Made by a program: the position numbers and the translations under genes. A stretch of 64,000 nucleotides of DNA from Linum tenue (taxonomy: Eukaryota; Streptophyta; Magnoliopsida; Malpighiales; Linaceae): positions 54,213,703 through 54,277,702 of the forward strand of contig CAMGYJ010000002.1 of NCBI GenBank assembly GCA_946122785.1, read 5' to 3'. The notes below the pieces were generated by a model. It did not search any database and was not told the origin of the DNA. It worked only from the letters and a program-made list of their open reading frames with translations. Within the stretch, counting starts at the first letter, position 1. Each line of letters opens with the position of its first letter. This document shows positions 30,649 to 43,156 of the stretch, piece by piece.

Positions 30649-32091
30649 TGACTCGCTATGACACAACTCCTAACAATGGCCAAGTGTAACCAATGAAAGG
30701 GATTGCAGTATAGTGGCTAAAGTAATAAATATCGAATCCACGGGTCTCTAGAGTTACTATTACCTAGCTTCAGTTCATTATCTAGCAAACCAGATTAAGA
30801 TGGAAGAACTAAAACTACTCTAGCAAACTACAGTTAAAGTTAATCTAATTACAGGTTGGGAACTCACTTAGGTATGATTCCCCCTAGCCACTACCCAGAT
30901 TAATGATTGATGATCTCTAACATGTTTCACTTTCATTCAAAATGCGGAGAATCCTTAACTAGACCTTGAGTCTCGACTAAAGGAACAAGGCTCTCTTGAG
31001 TCAATTGCCTAAATGGACGTATCCTTCTCTAGAACAACCGATCAAGGCGTTCTGAACTAGATTCCCTCTATCGAATGAGGTTCTCAATCGATACAAAGCA
31101 GTGAACCAATCCTCGAATAAAGCAATCCATCCAATACTATCAATATATGGTGCTCTATTGACCTAATCAGGTATTAGCTCTCGTAGGATCAAAGCAGAAT
31201 CAATAATCTCGACTAAAGCAGAATTGAATCATGAAAACATGCATAGATTGAATATGAAATCAAGATTATCAAGTAAGAATACTCATACAACCATCCAATC
31301 AAACAAACATAGATAGGGTTCCTCAAAACCTAAGTGAAGGGAAGTTACTCCATAGTGGAGAGAGACTACAGTAAGAATCTTCAGATGATCAGTCTTCAAG
31401 TTCGGGCTTGTCCCTCGAGCTTCCAAGGCGAAGAAATCCTCCAATTCCAGTCCAAGAGTGCTCTCAAATCGCCCTCTCTCTCTTTGGTTCGTCCCTTGGG
31501 TGTTTGGGATCCAAAACCCGACTCTCCCCTCTAAAATTCGCAGAAAACAGACTTATACCCGAGCAGGGACAAAAAAAATGGTAGAGTTTAGTCATGCCCG
31601 TGTTTTGGTCCGACCCGTGTTTTAAATCCCTTCGGCAGTCTTCACAAGATAGGCTCGGTATAAAAAACACTAGCAGGTGCCAGATGAAACATGGCCGTGT
31701 TTTTAGGGTAGAGTGCCCGTGTTTCTTCCGCCGAACATGTTCCTTATATTCAATGCTTCGTTTCTCCCTCGTCTGGACTCCGAATCAGTTTTTGTTTGAT
31801 CCTAGACGCTCGTAGTTTAGTCCTCTTTATTTTCATGAGAAGAGTGCATGATTCTTTGTCCCTAAATGAGTTAGAAATTCATTCTTCTTCAGGTCAACCC
31901 GAGTTTCTTCTCCCGAATCGCCAATTGATCTCTGATTGACTTGAAACTTGCGCCTATGCTTCGCTTTACATGCTAGGACCTAAAATGTGACAAAGGAACA
32001 CAAACTAGCGTAAAATAGGTCAAATAAGCGATAATGCAAGCTTAAACGATCAAGAAGCAGAGGGAAAACATGTACAAATGTCGAGTCATCA
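30649..32091 (-). mobile_element. Solo LTR of an Athila-like element, inverted
   Basis: Read on the minus strand it begins tgatgactcgacatttg (from 32,091), has the U3 block ttttacgctagtttgtg, a palindromic module, the leader landmarks (caagtgatag-type boundary phrases and cccgggttg-like end) and terminates gagtca (30,649). This is the same scaffold as the outer element's LTR. There is no internal region on either side. Flanks tgtac (30,644-30,648) and ggtac (32,092-32,096) are a plausible target duplication with one change. It probably arose by LTR-LTR recombination. Confidence 0.8.
31588..31735 (-). repeat. Palindromic module, AAACACGGGC type
   Basis: Plus-strand GCCCGTGTTTT (31,600), GACCCGTGTTTT (about 31,612), AAAAAACACT (about 31,663), GGCCGTGTTTTT (about 31,693) and GCCCGTGTTT (about 31,713). 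It sits at the same place in the LTR as the AATTACGGGC module of the outer element, with a different motif. Confidence 0.65.
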
Positions 32092-32769
32092 GGTACGTAG
32101 GCAACCAATAGGTTCGAGTCCAAATAATCAAAAAGCTCTTTCTTTAATTTTGAGTATTATTTCAATAGACGTATGACAAAATCGTAATAATAATCACCAA
32201 ATTGATTGAATCATATAATTAAATACGCAAATAAGGCACAAATTATAAAACATCCAAACCTTAAAAAGGCTTATCAATTTAACTAGTACCAATTATGGGT
32301 GTTGTGGGGTGTGAATACACTTCTCCACACGTAACCGTACTCTCGAGCCCAAATCTCTAAAGTTTCACAGACCAGAATCTGGTTTTGACCCGAAGGTCGA
32401 GACCATACCAAATGAGTATTCGATTCATGCCAAGTAAGATCGATGACGACTCTGAGCAATTCGCAATGGGTCCCTCGATTTCGAGGGGCGGTTGAGACAC
32501 AAACCATACTAAAATTTTGAAAAAGGGGTTACTTTAAGGAGGCCTTATACTATAAAAATGATGATATTATGGTGTGGGGAGATGGTTCCGAATGGACTAA
32601 ACCATCCATAGGAACCATCCGGGCCTAATTGGTGTTTTCAATTCTAGACTTACTTAATGTAGAAAAAAATCATGAGGAAAAAATGATCTCAAAGACATGA
32701 AAAAGAACCAAATAAATACGTAGTTGCAAAGGAAAAATAAGAGGATAATAGAAGAAAAATGGGTTGCCT
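32092..32769. other. Gap with no recognised gene
   Basis: No domain in any frame. A 74-codon minus frame (32,283-32,507) has no features. Confidence 0.4.
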
Positions 32770-33290
32770 CCCACTAATCATTCATTCTTTCAAGCATTTG
32801 AGCTAGGCGATACCATAATTATTATGCCCTAGTGCAACAAATCACCTCGAACTCCTCCATTGATGTTGCCAATAAATATGGTTTGAGTAACTGAAAATAA
32901 ATTTGGAAGGGGTGCCCTATTTGTTGGGTAACATGACAGTGGTATAGAGGTAGACACACAGTGGATGGTAAATGGACCTACCCATTTAGATCTTCACTTA
33001 TGGGGAAATAATCTTAATAAAGAGCCGAAGAGCAAACCTTGATCTCTTACTTTGAATCCTTCTCTTTCAGATGGAAATCATTGATACGTTTAGTGCATAC
33101 TTTGTATAGTCATGCACCTTCATATGCATGGAATCTGAACTTCCTCAAGTTGGAGGATTTGATTTCTCTATTCTTCTCGAGCTAATTTGGTGAGGTTAAA
33201 TGCATTAATATCCCATTAAGCCTTATGTCCAATCTTATCTAGCAAGTGGTTGGTCTTCCCATACACCATTTGAGAAGTTGAAGTGTTGTT
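32770..33290 (-). pseudogene. Decayed Athila integrase C-terminal region
   Basis: Minus-strand frames give GKTNHLLDKIGHKA, then FNLTKLAREE and NQILQLEEVQ. This follows the Athila order 'GK.CHLP.E.EHKA.WA...LN...A...R..QL.ELEE' that follows the catalytic core. At its 3' end lies gtgggaggcaaccca (minus strand, near 32,770), the same block that follows the coding frame in the intact element (10,004). There are many stops and frame changes. Confidence 0.65.
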
Positions 33291-33299
33291 GCAGTTATG

Positions 33300-33810
33300 A
33301 TGAAGTTTCTATCATTTTTTTTCAATATTTTCCTAAAGCTTTTATTTGTGAGCACGACTTATCCACTTGTTAGAGGATGATAGGAGATGAACAGTTGATG
33401 GAGAATGCCAAGCAGACTGCATAATTGATCGAGTTATCTTTGCAAGTGTCATCATTGCACGAGGTGCAATAAAGCAGGCTAACAATTTAATTATAAATTT
33501 TTTAGTGGTTTCAGATGTTATTTGTAAGAAGCGCTTGATATCACATGTCAAGGTTAAGTGCTTTAATATCTCATCAAGCTTAATGTTGAAGCTCTATTGG
33601 GATGTGGTCCTTGTTCCCATACAACATTTTATAAGGTGAAGGGCTTACAAATTTTTTATTTGCTTTCTGATATGCCTAAATAATTAAGCATTTGGGTGAC
33701 AAATTCATGCATGAATTGTCTATCGCTTTCTGCAATATTGTCTTAAGCTCTTTATTTGTTAGCTCGACTTATCCACTTGTTTGAGGATGAATGAGTATCC
33801 AATGATCACT
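33300..33810 (-). pseudogene. Decayed Athila integrase core, two partial copies
   Basis: Minus-strand translation of 33,690-33,800 gives QTSGQVELTNKELKTILQKA when frames are joined, the segment carrying the catalytic Glu of Athila integrases. A second related copy (33,342-33,551) reads through the same block in a shifted frame. The C-terminal block repeats at 33,545-33,640, so parts of this integrase are duplicated head to tail. Confidence 0.6.
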
Positions 33811-35430
33811 AATCATAACATTAGGTGCATGATGATATGGAAAATATATGTTTTATAACCTCATTTTATGGCATTTTCCATGATTTCTTCATATCTTTAC
33901 CCATTTTGACTTTCAAATGGTTCATATATTTTCTATGATGCATTTAGTAGTTTTAGGTGTGTTTTTATACATTGATGCATTTTTTGTGTAGTATTTGGTA
34001 TTTTCAGACAGTGATATCACAGTGGATCACCTTGAACAAGATGTAGACATCAAGACTCATACAATGGAAGTAAGAAATAGAGCTATGAAGCCCAATCCAT
34101 GAATGGTAGCCATTTTGGCCTGCGATAACACAAAATGGTGGTTTATATGTTGTTTTCTAGAATGCTGGACTTTCTGACTCTAACCTATTAGATATTCTTT
34201 CATTTGGTTACAAGTAGAAGATACATGAGAGATATTATGTTTTGAGAGGGTTTCTCCCATAAAACCTCATGAGAAACCTGATATATTGCCCTATATATAG
34301 ACCACTTTGGGCTCAATTTTGCACAACATTTACAGAGGGATTATAGTCTTTAGAGTAGCTCCATAACCCATAAATTGGCCATTAGGTCTGATGGAAGAAA
34401 TGTTAGCGGAAATTTTAGCATATGCACCATTTTATGCAAAATTCCACCATTCTCATAAAATAGAATATTTTTTAAACTGATGTCTTCATTATTTCTTGTC
34501 CCTATGAGTGGTTAGTCGATAAGTTGTATAGGTTTGTTTACTATATAGATTGCTAAGATTATGTAGGACATTTGAAACTTAATGTATAGACATCAATTGA
34601 TTGTTTTTTAACCTTACTATATTTATTGCATTTAATTATATTCTTATTTATGTATGTGGATTGATTATAATAAGGCTATTCATATGATTAATGGCACACC
34701 GTTGGCAATACAAGGATTGATTATATTCTTATTTATGTGGATTTGTTGCATTTAATATATTCTTATTTATTTATGTGGATTGATAACAACAAGGATATTC
34801 ATATGATTATTGGTCATTAACATATGCAAAGGGTAATTGTGACAACATGAATAGTTAGTTACTCGTGTGCCATCTTAATCCATCTTCAAAGGATAGAACC
34901 AATAGATGGTAGGATATTGGAGCATGATGAGTGGAGTAATCCATGTGAATTCCCTCATCACTTATATGTTGTCTTTGTCTTTGTCTTTTTATTTCTTGTC
35001 TGGAAACTCTAGAGTGAGTTTTGCAAATACAACACCCCCTTCTACTGCTTTCCCCATTATCTCTACTGTTATTTTCGTTTTATGAACTTTTACATTTCAA
35101 AGATTTTCGAACTTGAGGTATCTCAACCTTAAATAAAAGTTTATCCTTAAAGAATGAGATCCTCGTTGACCGAGTAGTGGAAATTCAAATGCTCAATTCA
35201 TTCATAAAGTTTGCCTAAGCTTGAACATTATATGTTGGAAGTTATGCAATCAAAATCACGCTTTAAAACTTCAAAACTTATGCTTTTACACTTTTAGGTC
35301 CTCAAGATGCTTCTACGTAGAATTGCGCTTTTCACTTACATGTGTAGTCAAAATCTACCCTTTAAAGCTTAAGAGCTTACGGTTTTATGCTTCTAAATCA
35401 CCTAAATGCTTCTATGTGGAATAGCGTTTT
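33811..35430. other. Gap with local duplications, no gene
   Basis: Holds a diverged direct duplication of about 115 bp (34,610-34,700 and 34,715-34,820; shared phrase tattcatatgatta). A second duplication of about 100 bp lies at 35,235-35,335 and 35,338-35,428 (shared phrase atgcttctacgtagaat or close). No coding features. Confidence 0.5.
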
Positions 35431-35600
35431 TGACAGCATTGGTTGGAAGGGCTTGATATCCCATGTCAAGGTTAAGTACCTTAATACTCGTTCAGCCTCA
35501 TATTCAATCTCTATTAGCAAGTGGTCGACCTTCCCATACATGATACACCATTTAATAAGGTGAAGGGCTTATGACTTTCATATATGTCATGCACGGACAA
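35431..35600 (-). pseudogene. Third copy of the decayed Athila integrase block
   Basis: The phrases ccatgtcaaggttaag and agcaagtggtcgaccttccc match 33,540-33,640 and 33,190-33,290. It is the same stretch of pol on the same strand, 2 kb away, so it is a dispersed duplicate or a second insertion of a related element. Confidence 0.55.
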
Positions 35601-35643
35601 TGCAATAAAAAATACAAGAAAGGCAACAATCACCAAGAAAGTA

Positions 35644-35711
35644 AAGAACATATAGATGTAAGTGGTTCACTAACATAAAGAACATATAGATGTAAGTGGT
35701 TCACTAACACA
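35644..35711 (+). repeat. 34-bp tandem duplication
   Basis: The unit beginning aagaacatatagatgtaagt occurs at 35,644 and 35,678 with no visible change, so it is recent. Confidence 0.85.
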
Positions 35712-36349
35712 ATGCGTTGTTAGTTAATCTACATGCGGCAGAGAGTGAGTGATACTATATTTCAGGAGATTTAAAATTACACAGGAGTATGGGAAGTATA
35801 CATAGTACTTCTCCATGGCCTAACCCTAACCCAATATAGTAAAGAATAAGGTTACATACTAGGTCCAACATAGAAACCTAAACATGTACAAGCCTATACA
35901 CCATGGATTAATGGGGGCGTTGCTTAACTATACTTCCAATGGACGACAGATCATTCGGGTCAAGTCATATAAACCAATCTCCCCTTGACTTGAATCCTCC
36001 TTTTAAATATTTGATTTACTTTTATCCTAGCACTCTCCTTCCTTAATGCCCCTAAGGGCATTGTTGAAACTTGCCATGTGGAACCAATTTTGTGAACATA
36101 TTAGCAAGATTATAGGTAGTAGCCTCTTCATTCACCTTAATCATTTCTTTGTTCTCAAGACATACTATCTCACAATGATATGCTTAGTCCTTTCATGATG
36201 GACTTGATCCTTGGCCAAGGCCCAATCATATTGCACTCATCCCGTCACAATAAACAACTACCTGATCACGATGTAGACCTAAACCACTAACTATCCCCTT
36301 CAACCATATTCGTCCATTGGGAGCTTTTGTTAATGCCATGTACTCTGCT
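35712..36349 (-). other. Probable Copia 3' region, no gene
   Basis: Lies just beyond the RNase H end of the Copia remnant. It shows short stretches of RNase H-like reading on the minus strand (for example near 36,110-36,340) but no continuous frame. The LTR boundary was not found. Confidence 0.4.
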
Positions 36350-37560
36350 TCTATAGTCAATATAGTAACTGTAGACTGCAAAGTCTCCTATAAGATAACC
36401 ACAGAACCTCCAAGAGTGAATACATAACTAGTAATAGATTTCTCGTGTCAACATCCCCAACATAATCAGAAGTTGAATATCTTATCACCAAGCACTTTGT
36501 ATCACTTCCAAAACTGGTTCCCGCAATTGCCGTACCCTTTAGGTAATGGAAAATCTTCTTCACAGCTTGCTATTGTTCCTTCCTAGAGGGCATCATGAGC
36601 CTTATGACAACACTAACAGCCTATGCAGGATTTTGTATAGTGCAGAAAGTAGCATACTTAGAACTACCTACTGCACTAGCGTATGAGACTCGTGACATAA
36701 CTCCTTCTCAGCCTTAGACTGTGGTACATAAGTTGAGGGTAGATTAATATTTGAAGCACTAGGTGTATTTAACAGATTTTATGAAGATATGCCAAACTTG
36801 GATAATATCTTCTGGATGTAGCCCTTATGTGAAAAAAGCTTCTTCTGATCCATTTCCCTATAAATCTCCATACAAAATCTTCTTAGCAACTCTCAAATCC
36901 TTCATCTCAAACTCAGCATTGTGAAGCCCCTTTAACCTCTGGACATCAGACTTCTTCCTCGTTACATACAGAACTAGATAAACCATCAATCCATCATCAG
37001 CCTTTCTGTGATATACACAACAATCATATGGACTTATATCATAGCCCAAATCAAACATATAACTATCAAACCTCTTGTACCATTGACTTGGAGTTTGCTT
37101 AAGTCCATACAAGGACTTCTTCAACTTACTAACATAATCTTCTTTTTGTGGAACTTGAAATTCATCTGGTTGAGTCATAAATCTCTTCTTATTGCTCTTC
37201 ATATAGAAAAGCTATCTTCACGTCCAGTTTATCAAGATCCAAATCTTGATGTGAAAACTATTGCTAGAAACACCCTGATCGAAGTATGTTTGACTACTGG
37301 TGAGAAGATCACATTTTAGCCAACACATCTTCTTGCATGAAACCTCTTGCAACCAACCAATCTTTATATTTTAGACCTTATGCAGATGTCATCCCTGTCT
37401 TCTTCTTGAAGATCTACTTGTTTGTAACAATCTTCCTTCGCTGTGGTGGTTTGACTAGCTCCCAAATCTTATTCTTATCAAATAATTCCTTCTCATCTCC
37501 CTTTACAACAACCTACTGAGTAGCTTTTCCACACAAAAAGGTTCACTGTACGCAATGCAA
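36350..37560 (-). pseudogene. Copia reverse transcriptase and RNase H remnant
   Basis: The minus frame 36,858-37,202 reads FMTQPDEFQVPQKEDYVSKL, then KSLYGLKQTPSQWYKRFDSY and YDCCVYHRKADDGLMVYLVL, then FEMKDLRVAKKIL: the palm of Copia reverse transcriptases. The catalytic YVDD is gone (YVTRKK), so it is dead. Upstream, 37,200-37,560 in mixed frames gives VARGFMQ and LDKLDVKIAFLYEEQ. Downstream, 36,357-36,563 gives IFHYLKGTAIAGTSFG and then a D.DTR block, the start of Copia RNase H. Order and strand fit one element. It is frameshifted at least three times. Confidence 0.85.
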
Positions 37561-38781
37561 TCAAAATTGAGATTTTAAGTAAAATAAAAAATTATGGTAG
37601 AATCGGAATCGGAGATTAAAATCGTAAGACTTTAAGGTTCATATTAAAATAAAAGATAGTAATAAAATTGTATATCCTGAATAAAAATCAACCACATACA
37701 ACATAATTACTTTCCAAGAAGTTTATTTGCGAAATAAACACAACTAAATCCATATATTTATTCTTGTACATAATATCAACACACAAATAAGCAACCTCAT
37801 TGATATCACTTAAATAATAGTTAAGAGTAGAAAATCACATAAGATCGTTAGGATCAACATTAACATCACTTACACATAATCATCAGCCTCACCCTAACCC
37901 TCATCCTTGTTTATTTGCTTGAGGACTAATATCATTCTTATGATCACTTTAAGTACTTTCACGTTTCACCATTAACTGTACTTCCTGATCATCGTCATCT
38001 GGAAAAGATAATTCACTGATTGATGCATTCCCTTCTTAGTTTATAAAAGGTCGGGAATAGTGGTGCTGAAGGATTGAGAGATGAACGAAAGCTTGCAATA
38101 GAATGGAGATTTGGATTCTTGTAGGGTGGTGGGAACAAACTACAAGCTAATTGGGAGAGTGAAAGATATCGATGAGGGAAGGAGTTGAGTGTCAACTTGC
38201 GAAAGAGGAAGATACGAGGAAGAGAATGAAAATAAATTGAGGGCTGTCTATCGGGTTAGGGTTGGTGTTGTTCATTATGTTGGGTCGGGGGAAGTATACT
38301 TGGCACGGTTCATGGACTAAACCCGACTTGACTGGCTTAATTTTGCTCTTATTGATATGAACCTTAAAATCGTACAAAATTGTAGAAATTGTAGATTTTA
38401 AGGATTTTAGAGTTTTAAATCGGGATTTTATAGGATTTTAAGGTTCAAAGATTTTACAGTGAAATCAGGATTGGAACTCATAGGTAAGATCTTAAGATTT
38501 AAATTGGGATTTTGACTACATTGCCTGTAGGATAATGGCTCACCCGTATCTCCCACTTAAAAAATATAAGGAGCATACGCGACCATATCCTCAAAGTCAT
38601 ATCTCCTCGTAGGTATCCCCTATACCGGTTCTCTTTGGTCTACATGAAGCTATCGACCGGTGAACCTGTGCACTGGACATTAAAAAATATGGAACCACAA
38701 AAATATCTAAATGTTGATATTCTCCATCTTAGGCCAGAGACTCACCCTCATCTAGCGTAAAGTGTTGCTCCACCAGTTTAT
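37561..38781. other. Gap with no recognised gene
   Basis: AT-rich sequence. The minus-strand phrase aagtgggagat (near 38,550) resembles a Copia polypurine tract. The solo LTR that follows inserted at 38,781 inside otherwise continuous sequence. No coding features. Confidence 0.35.
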
Positions 38782-40108
38782 TGATAACTCAATATTTGCA
38801 TATGATTTTGCCCACCATTCTTACACTATTTGAGGCACGATTCTCGTGTTTTAAGCAGATTTCACGCTAGGTTGTGCTTTTATGTCGTATTTAAGGACCT
38901 GGAGCGAAAATAGAGGCTTGGAAGCGTGTTTCGGTTCAAAAGAGGAGAGTTAGCAAAGAGGGTAGCTGGAAAGCAGAATACCCGGTCAGGCCACCCAGAT
39001 ACCCGATCAGGTATAATAAGAGGCGATCGAATAATCAACACAGGAGGCCCCCGGTCGTGAGCCATAAATATGCTATCAGGTATTTTACCCAGGGATCGGG
39101 TATTCTTCCCCTTCAATGATAGGTGATGCACGTCGTTTTGATTAATACCCAGTCTGATTCCTGAATAACCGGGTATGCCCAACTCGGGCTGTTACAAGCT
39201 GAACACCGGAATTGTTCAACATTCGATTATTGGAGCTGAAAATAAAGGTTTAGAGAGAGAAAATGACAAAGAGAAACCCTTGAGTTCCCTAGATCAAGTC
39301 TCCCCACCATTGGAGCTCGATTCAAGGCTCGAGGAGCGATGATGGACGACCCGGGGCAGATTTCTTCCATCTACACGATGATTTCTACATCCGGCATAAC
39401 TTTCCACTCTCTCTCTATGGATTAAATTCCTCTATCACTTGGGTATGTAAGAACCATAGAGTGTATGTTAGGAAGATTTGTGTGAACCCTTTGCCATGAA
39501 TGATTGATTGTTTTATATCCGATTGAAGTATTTATTCATAATTGCTTGAGTCTTTATCAAATTCTAGTGATTCCTGCTTTGACCTAGAAAGATAATCTCT
39601 GCATAGGTCAATAGAGCATCTTGAATTGGAAGTAGTGAATTGGTGACTTTAGTTGAGAAGTCGATTCACTGCTCTATACTGGTGTAGAACCCAGTAGAGG
39701 AAGTTTAAATCTTATTGCCTCGGTTAGCTTATGTCGGTGGATGTTAGTCACTCGCCGGACATTCAAACTGAGAGGGTCTGGAGCATTTTAGTCGAGACTC
39801 CAGATTGTTTGAGAACTTTCCGCAGTTTAAACATCAATAAACCTGACTTAGGTGAATTACCACTTGGCCTAACTGCGATCTAGGGGGACTCATACCTAAG
39901 TGATCCTTCTCAATCTGAATACAACCGCTACATGCCTGTTTGTTTCTCCGTTTGATAATCTTCACTCAAACTGAAAAACTAGATAATAGAGATTTACGGA
40001 GTAGACAGTACACCTAGGACCCGGGTTTACAAGTAAAACTGAACCCACTATACTGCATTTCCGAACTGCGATTGCACTTGGTCGTAGTTTGTAGTTGTGT
40101 TTTAGCGA
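38782..40108 (+). mobile_element. Solo LTR of an Athila-like element
   Basis: 1,327 bp from tgataactcaatatttgc to ttgtgttttagcga. The target duplication is tttat (38,777-38,781 and 40,109-40,113). It has the U3 block ttcacgctaggttgtgc (38,859), the palindromic module, the leader block gagagagaaaatgac and the tatggattaaattcctct landmark. The end reads GA rather than CA. No internal region follows, so LTR-LTR recombination is the likely origin. Confidence 0.85.
38977..39178 (+). repeat. Palindromic module, AATACCCGGTC type (worn)
   Basis: AATACCCGGTC (38,977-38,987), GATACCCGATCAGGTATA (38,998-39,015), GGATCGGGTATT (39,093-39,104), and a last pair AATACCC and CCGGGTAT (39,144-39,175). Substitutions show that this LTR is older than those at 5.7 and 43.7 kb. 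Confidence 0.7.
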
Positions 40109-40380
40109 TTTATTTATCTAACATTCCTGCTATCTTCTACAATAGTAACCTTCAACATGGGAGAAAACATGAATTTTTCATCCAACAACAGTATCTACTA
40201 AGTAGAACTCCATGTTCAGAAGATGACTAGACTCGATATCCCTTAACTTCATCCCCAAAATCTAGAAGATGGCCGCATTATTCAGTTTCAGATTAATTTG
40301 GCACCTTGTGTCGTTAAGTCCCTATTTGGGTTTTTAATACATTAGTTATTTGATGTTATTGGATTTTTAATGGCCCGTTA
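40109..40380. other. Short gap
   Basis: Continues the sequence left of the solo LTR (empty site caccagtttatttatc). No gene is seen. Confidence 0.4.
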
Positions 40381-41038
40381 CAAGTGATTAATGAGCCACT
40401 AAAGCGATCTCTTTATGGCGCTTTGTGATCATTAATGGTTTGTTTAAATCTCGATTTATGAGATGGAAAGAATTAAAGGGTATTAACTGTCAGTCTTATT
40501 ACTACTTAATATTGTTATTGGTTAGCTAAAAATAGTTGTCTAAGTCGATGTCATGTTTGTTGTAGTTTTCAAGAAAGTATAGAACACTTGTTATTTTATT
40601 TCCCCCTTGTCATCCAGTTATGGTCTTTTATGGGATTAACTGACATGTTTTTTTCGGCCCCGACAATGAATTTTAGTTTGTGGTGGCATCAAGTTATGCT
40701 ACTTAAGCAGTCCCAAACCCATATTCTCCAAGTAGTATGCCTCTTGTGGAGAATATGGAAAATAAGAAATATAGTGGTATTTGAAAATAGCCAGCCCCGT
40801 GTCCATTTGCTTGCCCGCCAATCCTCGTTTCAGTCCCGTGAAGTTCTCTCCTACTTGTTGTCTGCCTCGTCATCCATACCTCGTGCTCCTATGTATGCTA
40901 TTCCTCTGTGGGAAGGCCCTCCTCAAGACTATATGAAGATCAAGTTCGATGCTACTGTCTAAGTTTATGGCTACTCGTTTGTCCTTGATGTTTGTGGCTC
41001 GAACGGACATGTGCTTCTGGCCTTGGGTGTCCAATTTT
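40381..41038 (+). pseudogene. LINE remnant: zf-RVT region to start of RNase H
   Basis: The frame reads CLSRCHVCCSFQESIEHLLF, then FPLVIQLWSFMGL, LLWRIWKIRNIVVFEN and PPQDYMKIKFDATV to a stop at 40,960-40,962, and picks up again with SFVLDVCGSNGHVLLALGVQ. This is the C-terminal zinc-binding region of plant LINE reverse transcriptases (C..C....E...H..F.C), then a linker and the first strands of the RNase H-like domain. It ends where the hAT-like element begins. Confidence 0.8.
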
Positions 41039-41274
41039 TAGGAGTGGAAGTTTTGTACCGAATACCATACCGAATTTGTCTATTGTTGGTATTACCGAAT
41101 ACACGTATTATTTCTAGGGATTGGGATTGCATTTCCATTGTTATTTGGTATTAGGGATTATAGGATTGGGGTAAGTATATATCGAAATATCGATCAATAC
41201 CAAAATATAAGCTAGTTGGTATTTTATCCTATCAAATAGACTCTCTCATTCACTACTACATGACCCTCAACCAC

Positions 41275-41973
41275 TGACACACTACGACAAAACACCAAAC
41301 TGCGACCAAGTATAATCCCAGTCTGGAAATGCAGAATAGTGGGTAAGTTTAATTTACCAACCCAGGGTCTAGATCAACTGCCTACTCTGTGAACTTCTAT
41401 TATCTAGCGGGACTAAATGAGTGTAGGTGAATTCAATCTAAACAGAAAGAAAGTAGTAAATTGTCCGGTTTTCTAAAGCAAGAGAAGAGTCACTCGGGAA
41501 TGAGCCCCCTAGCTCCTTAGTTAGGTTCAAGTTATAATTTCCTTTGGTTGATTTACTGTTGATTAAAATGAGGGAAGATCCGACAGTAGCTTGGAATCTC
41601 TTAAGCTGACCAAGCCCTCTTAGACAGACTGACCGGCAGACGACTAGTCTTCACCGGGATAGAAAGCTAAGGCAATTAACACAAAATTCCACTACTGGAA
41701 CCAGATTCCAGTACAAAGCAGCGAATTGACTGAATCTCGAACAATCAATTCACTCCTATCGATTGAAGAAGCTCTAACAACCTAATTAGATTCTATCTAT
41801 CTCAGGTTATAGCAGAAATCAAAAGAAGTTGATCAGCAATTGACTCAATATTCAATAAACACACTTCAATCGATTAAAACCAATCAGTATATCAATCCAA
41901 AAGTCATTACAACTTAAATCCCTAACACACGGAACTAGGGTTCTTCATACCCAAGTGAGAGAAAGGAATACTT

Positions 41974-42009
<36 letters not shown>

Positions 42010-42596
42010 AGAAATCAAAGCAACCATACTCATAAAGATGGGATTAATCTACTCTAGGATGTCAATATTCACTCCTGGGAATGCAATATGGGCTTCAATG
42101 GTGAGAAATCCACTCCAAAATAGCTCCTAGGGTTTGTTCTTCTCACTTTCTCTCTCTAGAACTTTGTTTTTTTCTCCAAAAAGTCGACCTCCTTCAAAAT
42201 ATGAGTTCCCCTGCAATAAAACCCGCACAGCTGCAAAAACACGTCCTCTAAGCCATAAAAACTCGACCGTATTTTAATCAGAAGAGGTCGTGTTTCGAAA
42301 TGACGATTCTGTGAAGTGCAGAGGAAAAACCCGGCCTCCGACACAAGGCCGTGTTTTTCAGCATAGAGGGTGTGTTTGAGGGCGTGTTTCTCAGCAGCCC
42401 TGCTGCCCGGTTTTCGTGATAGACCTTCTTTCATCTCCAAATGTCCCGAAACTCGTCCCCAAGCCATATCTACGTACTAGGACCTGAAATATGACATAAG
42501 AACACAACCTATCGTAAAATTATCCAATGAGCGATCAATCGCTAAGCTAAACGATCAAAAAATGAAGGGAAAACATGTGTGAATGCGATGTTATCA
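41275..42596 (-). mobile_element. Solo LTR of an Athila-like element, inverted, inside the hAT-like element
   Basis: On the minus strand it starts tgataacatcgcattcac (42,596) and ends cgtagtgtgtca (41,275). The leader half is close to the outer element's LTR: the phrase cagtagcttggaatctctta (41,584 on) is found there in reverse complement. Candidate target duplication accac / accaa (41,270-41,274 and 42,597-42,601, one change). The module is of the AAACACGGCC type (42,230-42,420). Confidence 0.8.
41977..42007 (+). repeat. (AG)n microsatellite
   Basis: An uninterrupted run of ag, about 15 units, within the solo LTR, where related LTRs have only a short gagagag stretch. Confidence 0.95.
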
Positions 42597-43156
42597 ACCA
42601 AGAGTGTCATTTAATTATACATAGATCATTTCATCAATATTTCACAACTTAAAAGTCCCCATCCACCTCAATTTTGACTTTCCAAATTAAGTCACTGTCT
42701 TATCTCACCTAATCTCTTGTTATTTTCATAACACAAAAAATCAAACACTAGTATTAGTCGTCTCTCAGCCTCCAATTTGTCAAATTAAAAATTACCAATG
42801 ACAAGTACTTGAGATGTCACCTCTCCTCTATTCTCCTTATAAATATCCTAGCTCTAGGAAAACTCAAGATTCTTTGCTTAGTCTCTTTGCCCTAAATTAA
42901 ACAATCAAATCTAATTTATATATTTAATTATTAATTGCAAAGGTAATTAATTTCGTATTTGATAATATTGATTGGGATACTAAAGTACCGATTGGGATAC
43001 TAAAATATTTAGGGATTGAGTGAGATTGGGATACTAAAATTATTTAGGAATTGGTATTTTGAGTGATTTTAGGGTTTAATTCGGTTTTCAGGATTTCAGT
43101 ATTTGGTATTAGGATACTGATACGGCGATACCGTACCGATTTCCACCCCGACCAAT

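Larger units (their letters stand above)
41039..43151. mobile_element. Non-autonomous hAT-like element
   Basis: The ends are imperfect terminal inverted repeats: TAGGAGTGGAAG at 41,039 and, on the minus strand, TCGGGGTGGAAATCGGTACGG from 43,151. The flanks ccaatttt (41,031-41,038) and ccaatatt (43,152-43,159) fit an 8-bp target duplication with one change, the length made by hAT transposases. The interior repeats ggtatt and gatactaaa phrases and has no coding sequence. A solo LTR (41,275-42,596) lies inside it; without that the element is about 0.8 kb. Confidence 0.6.
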
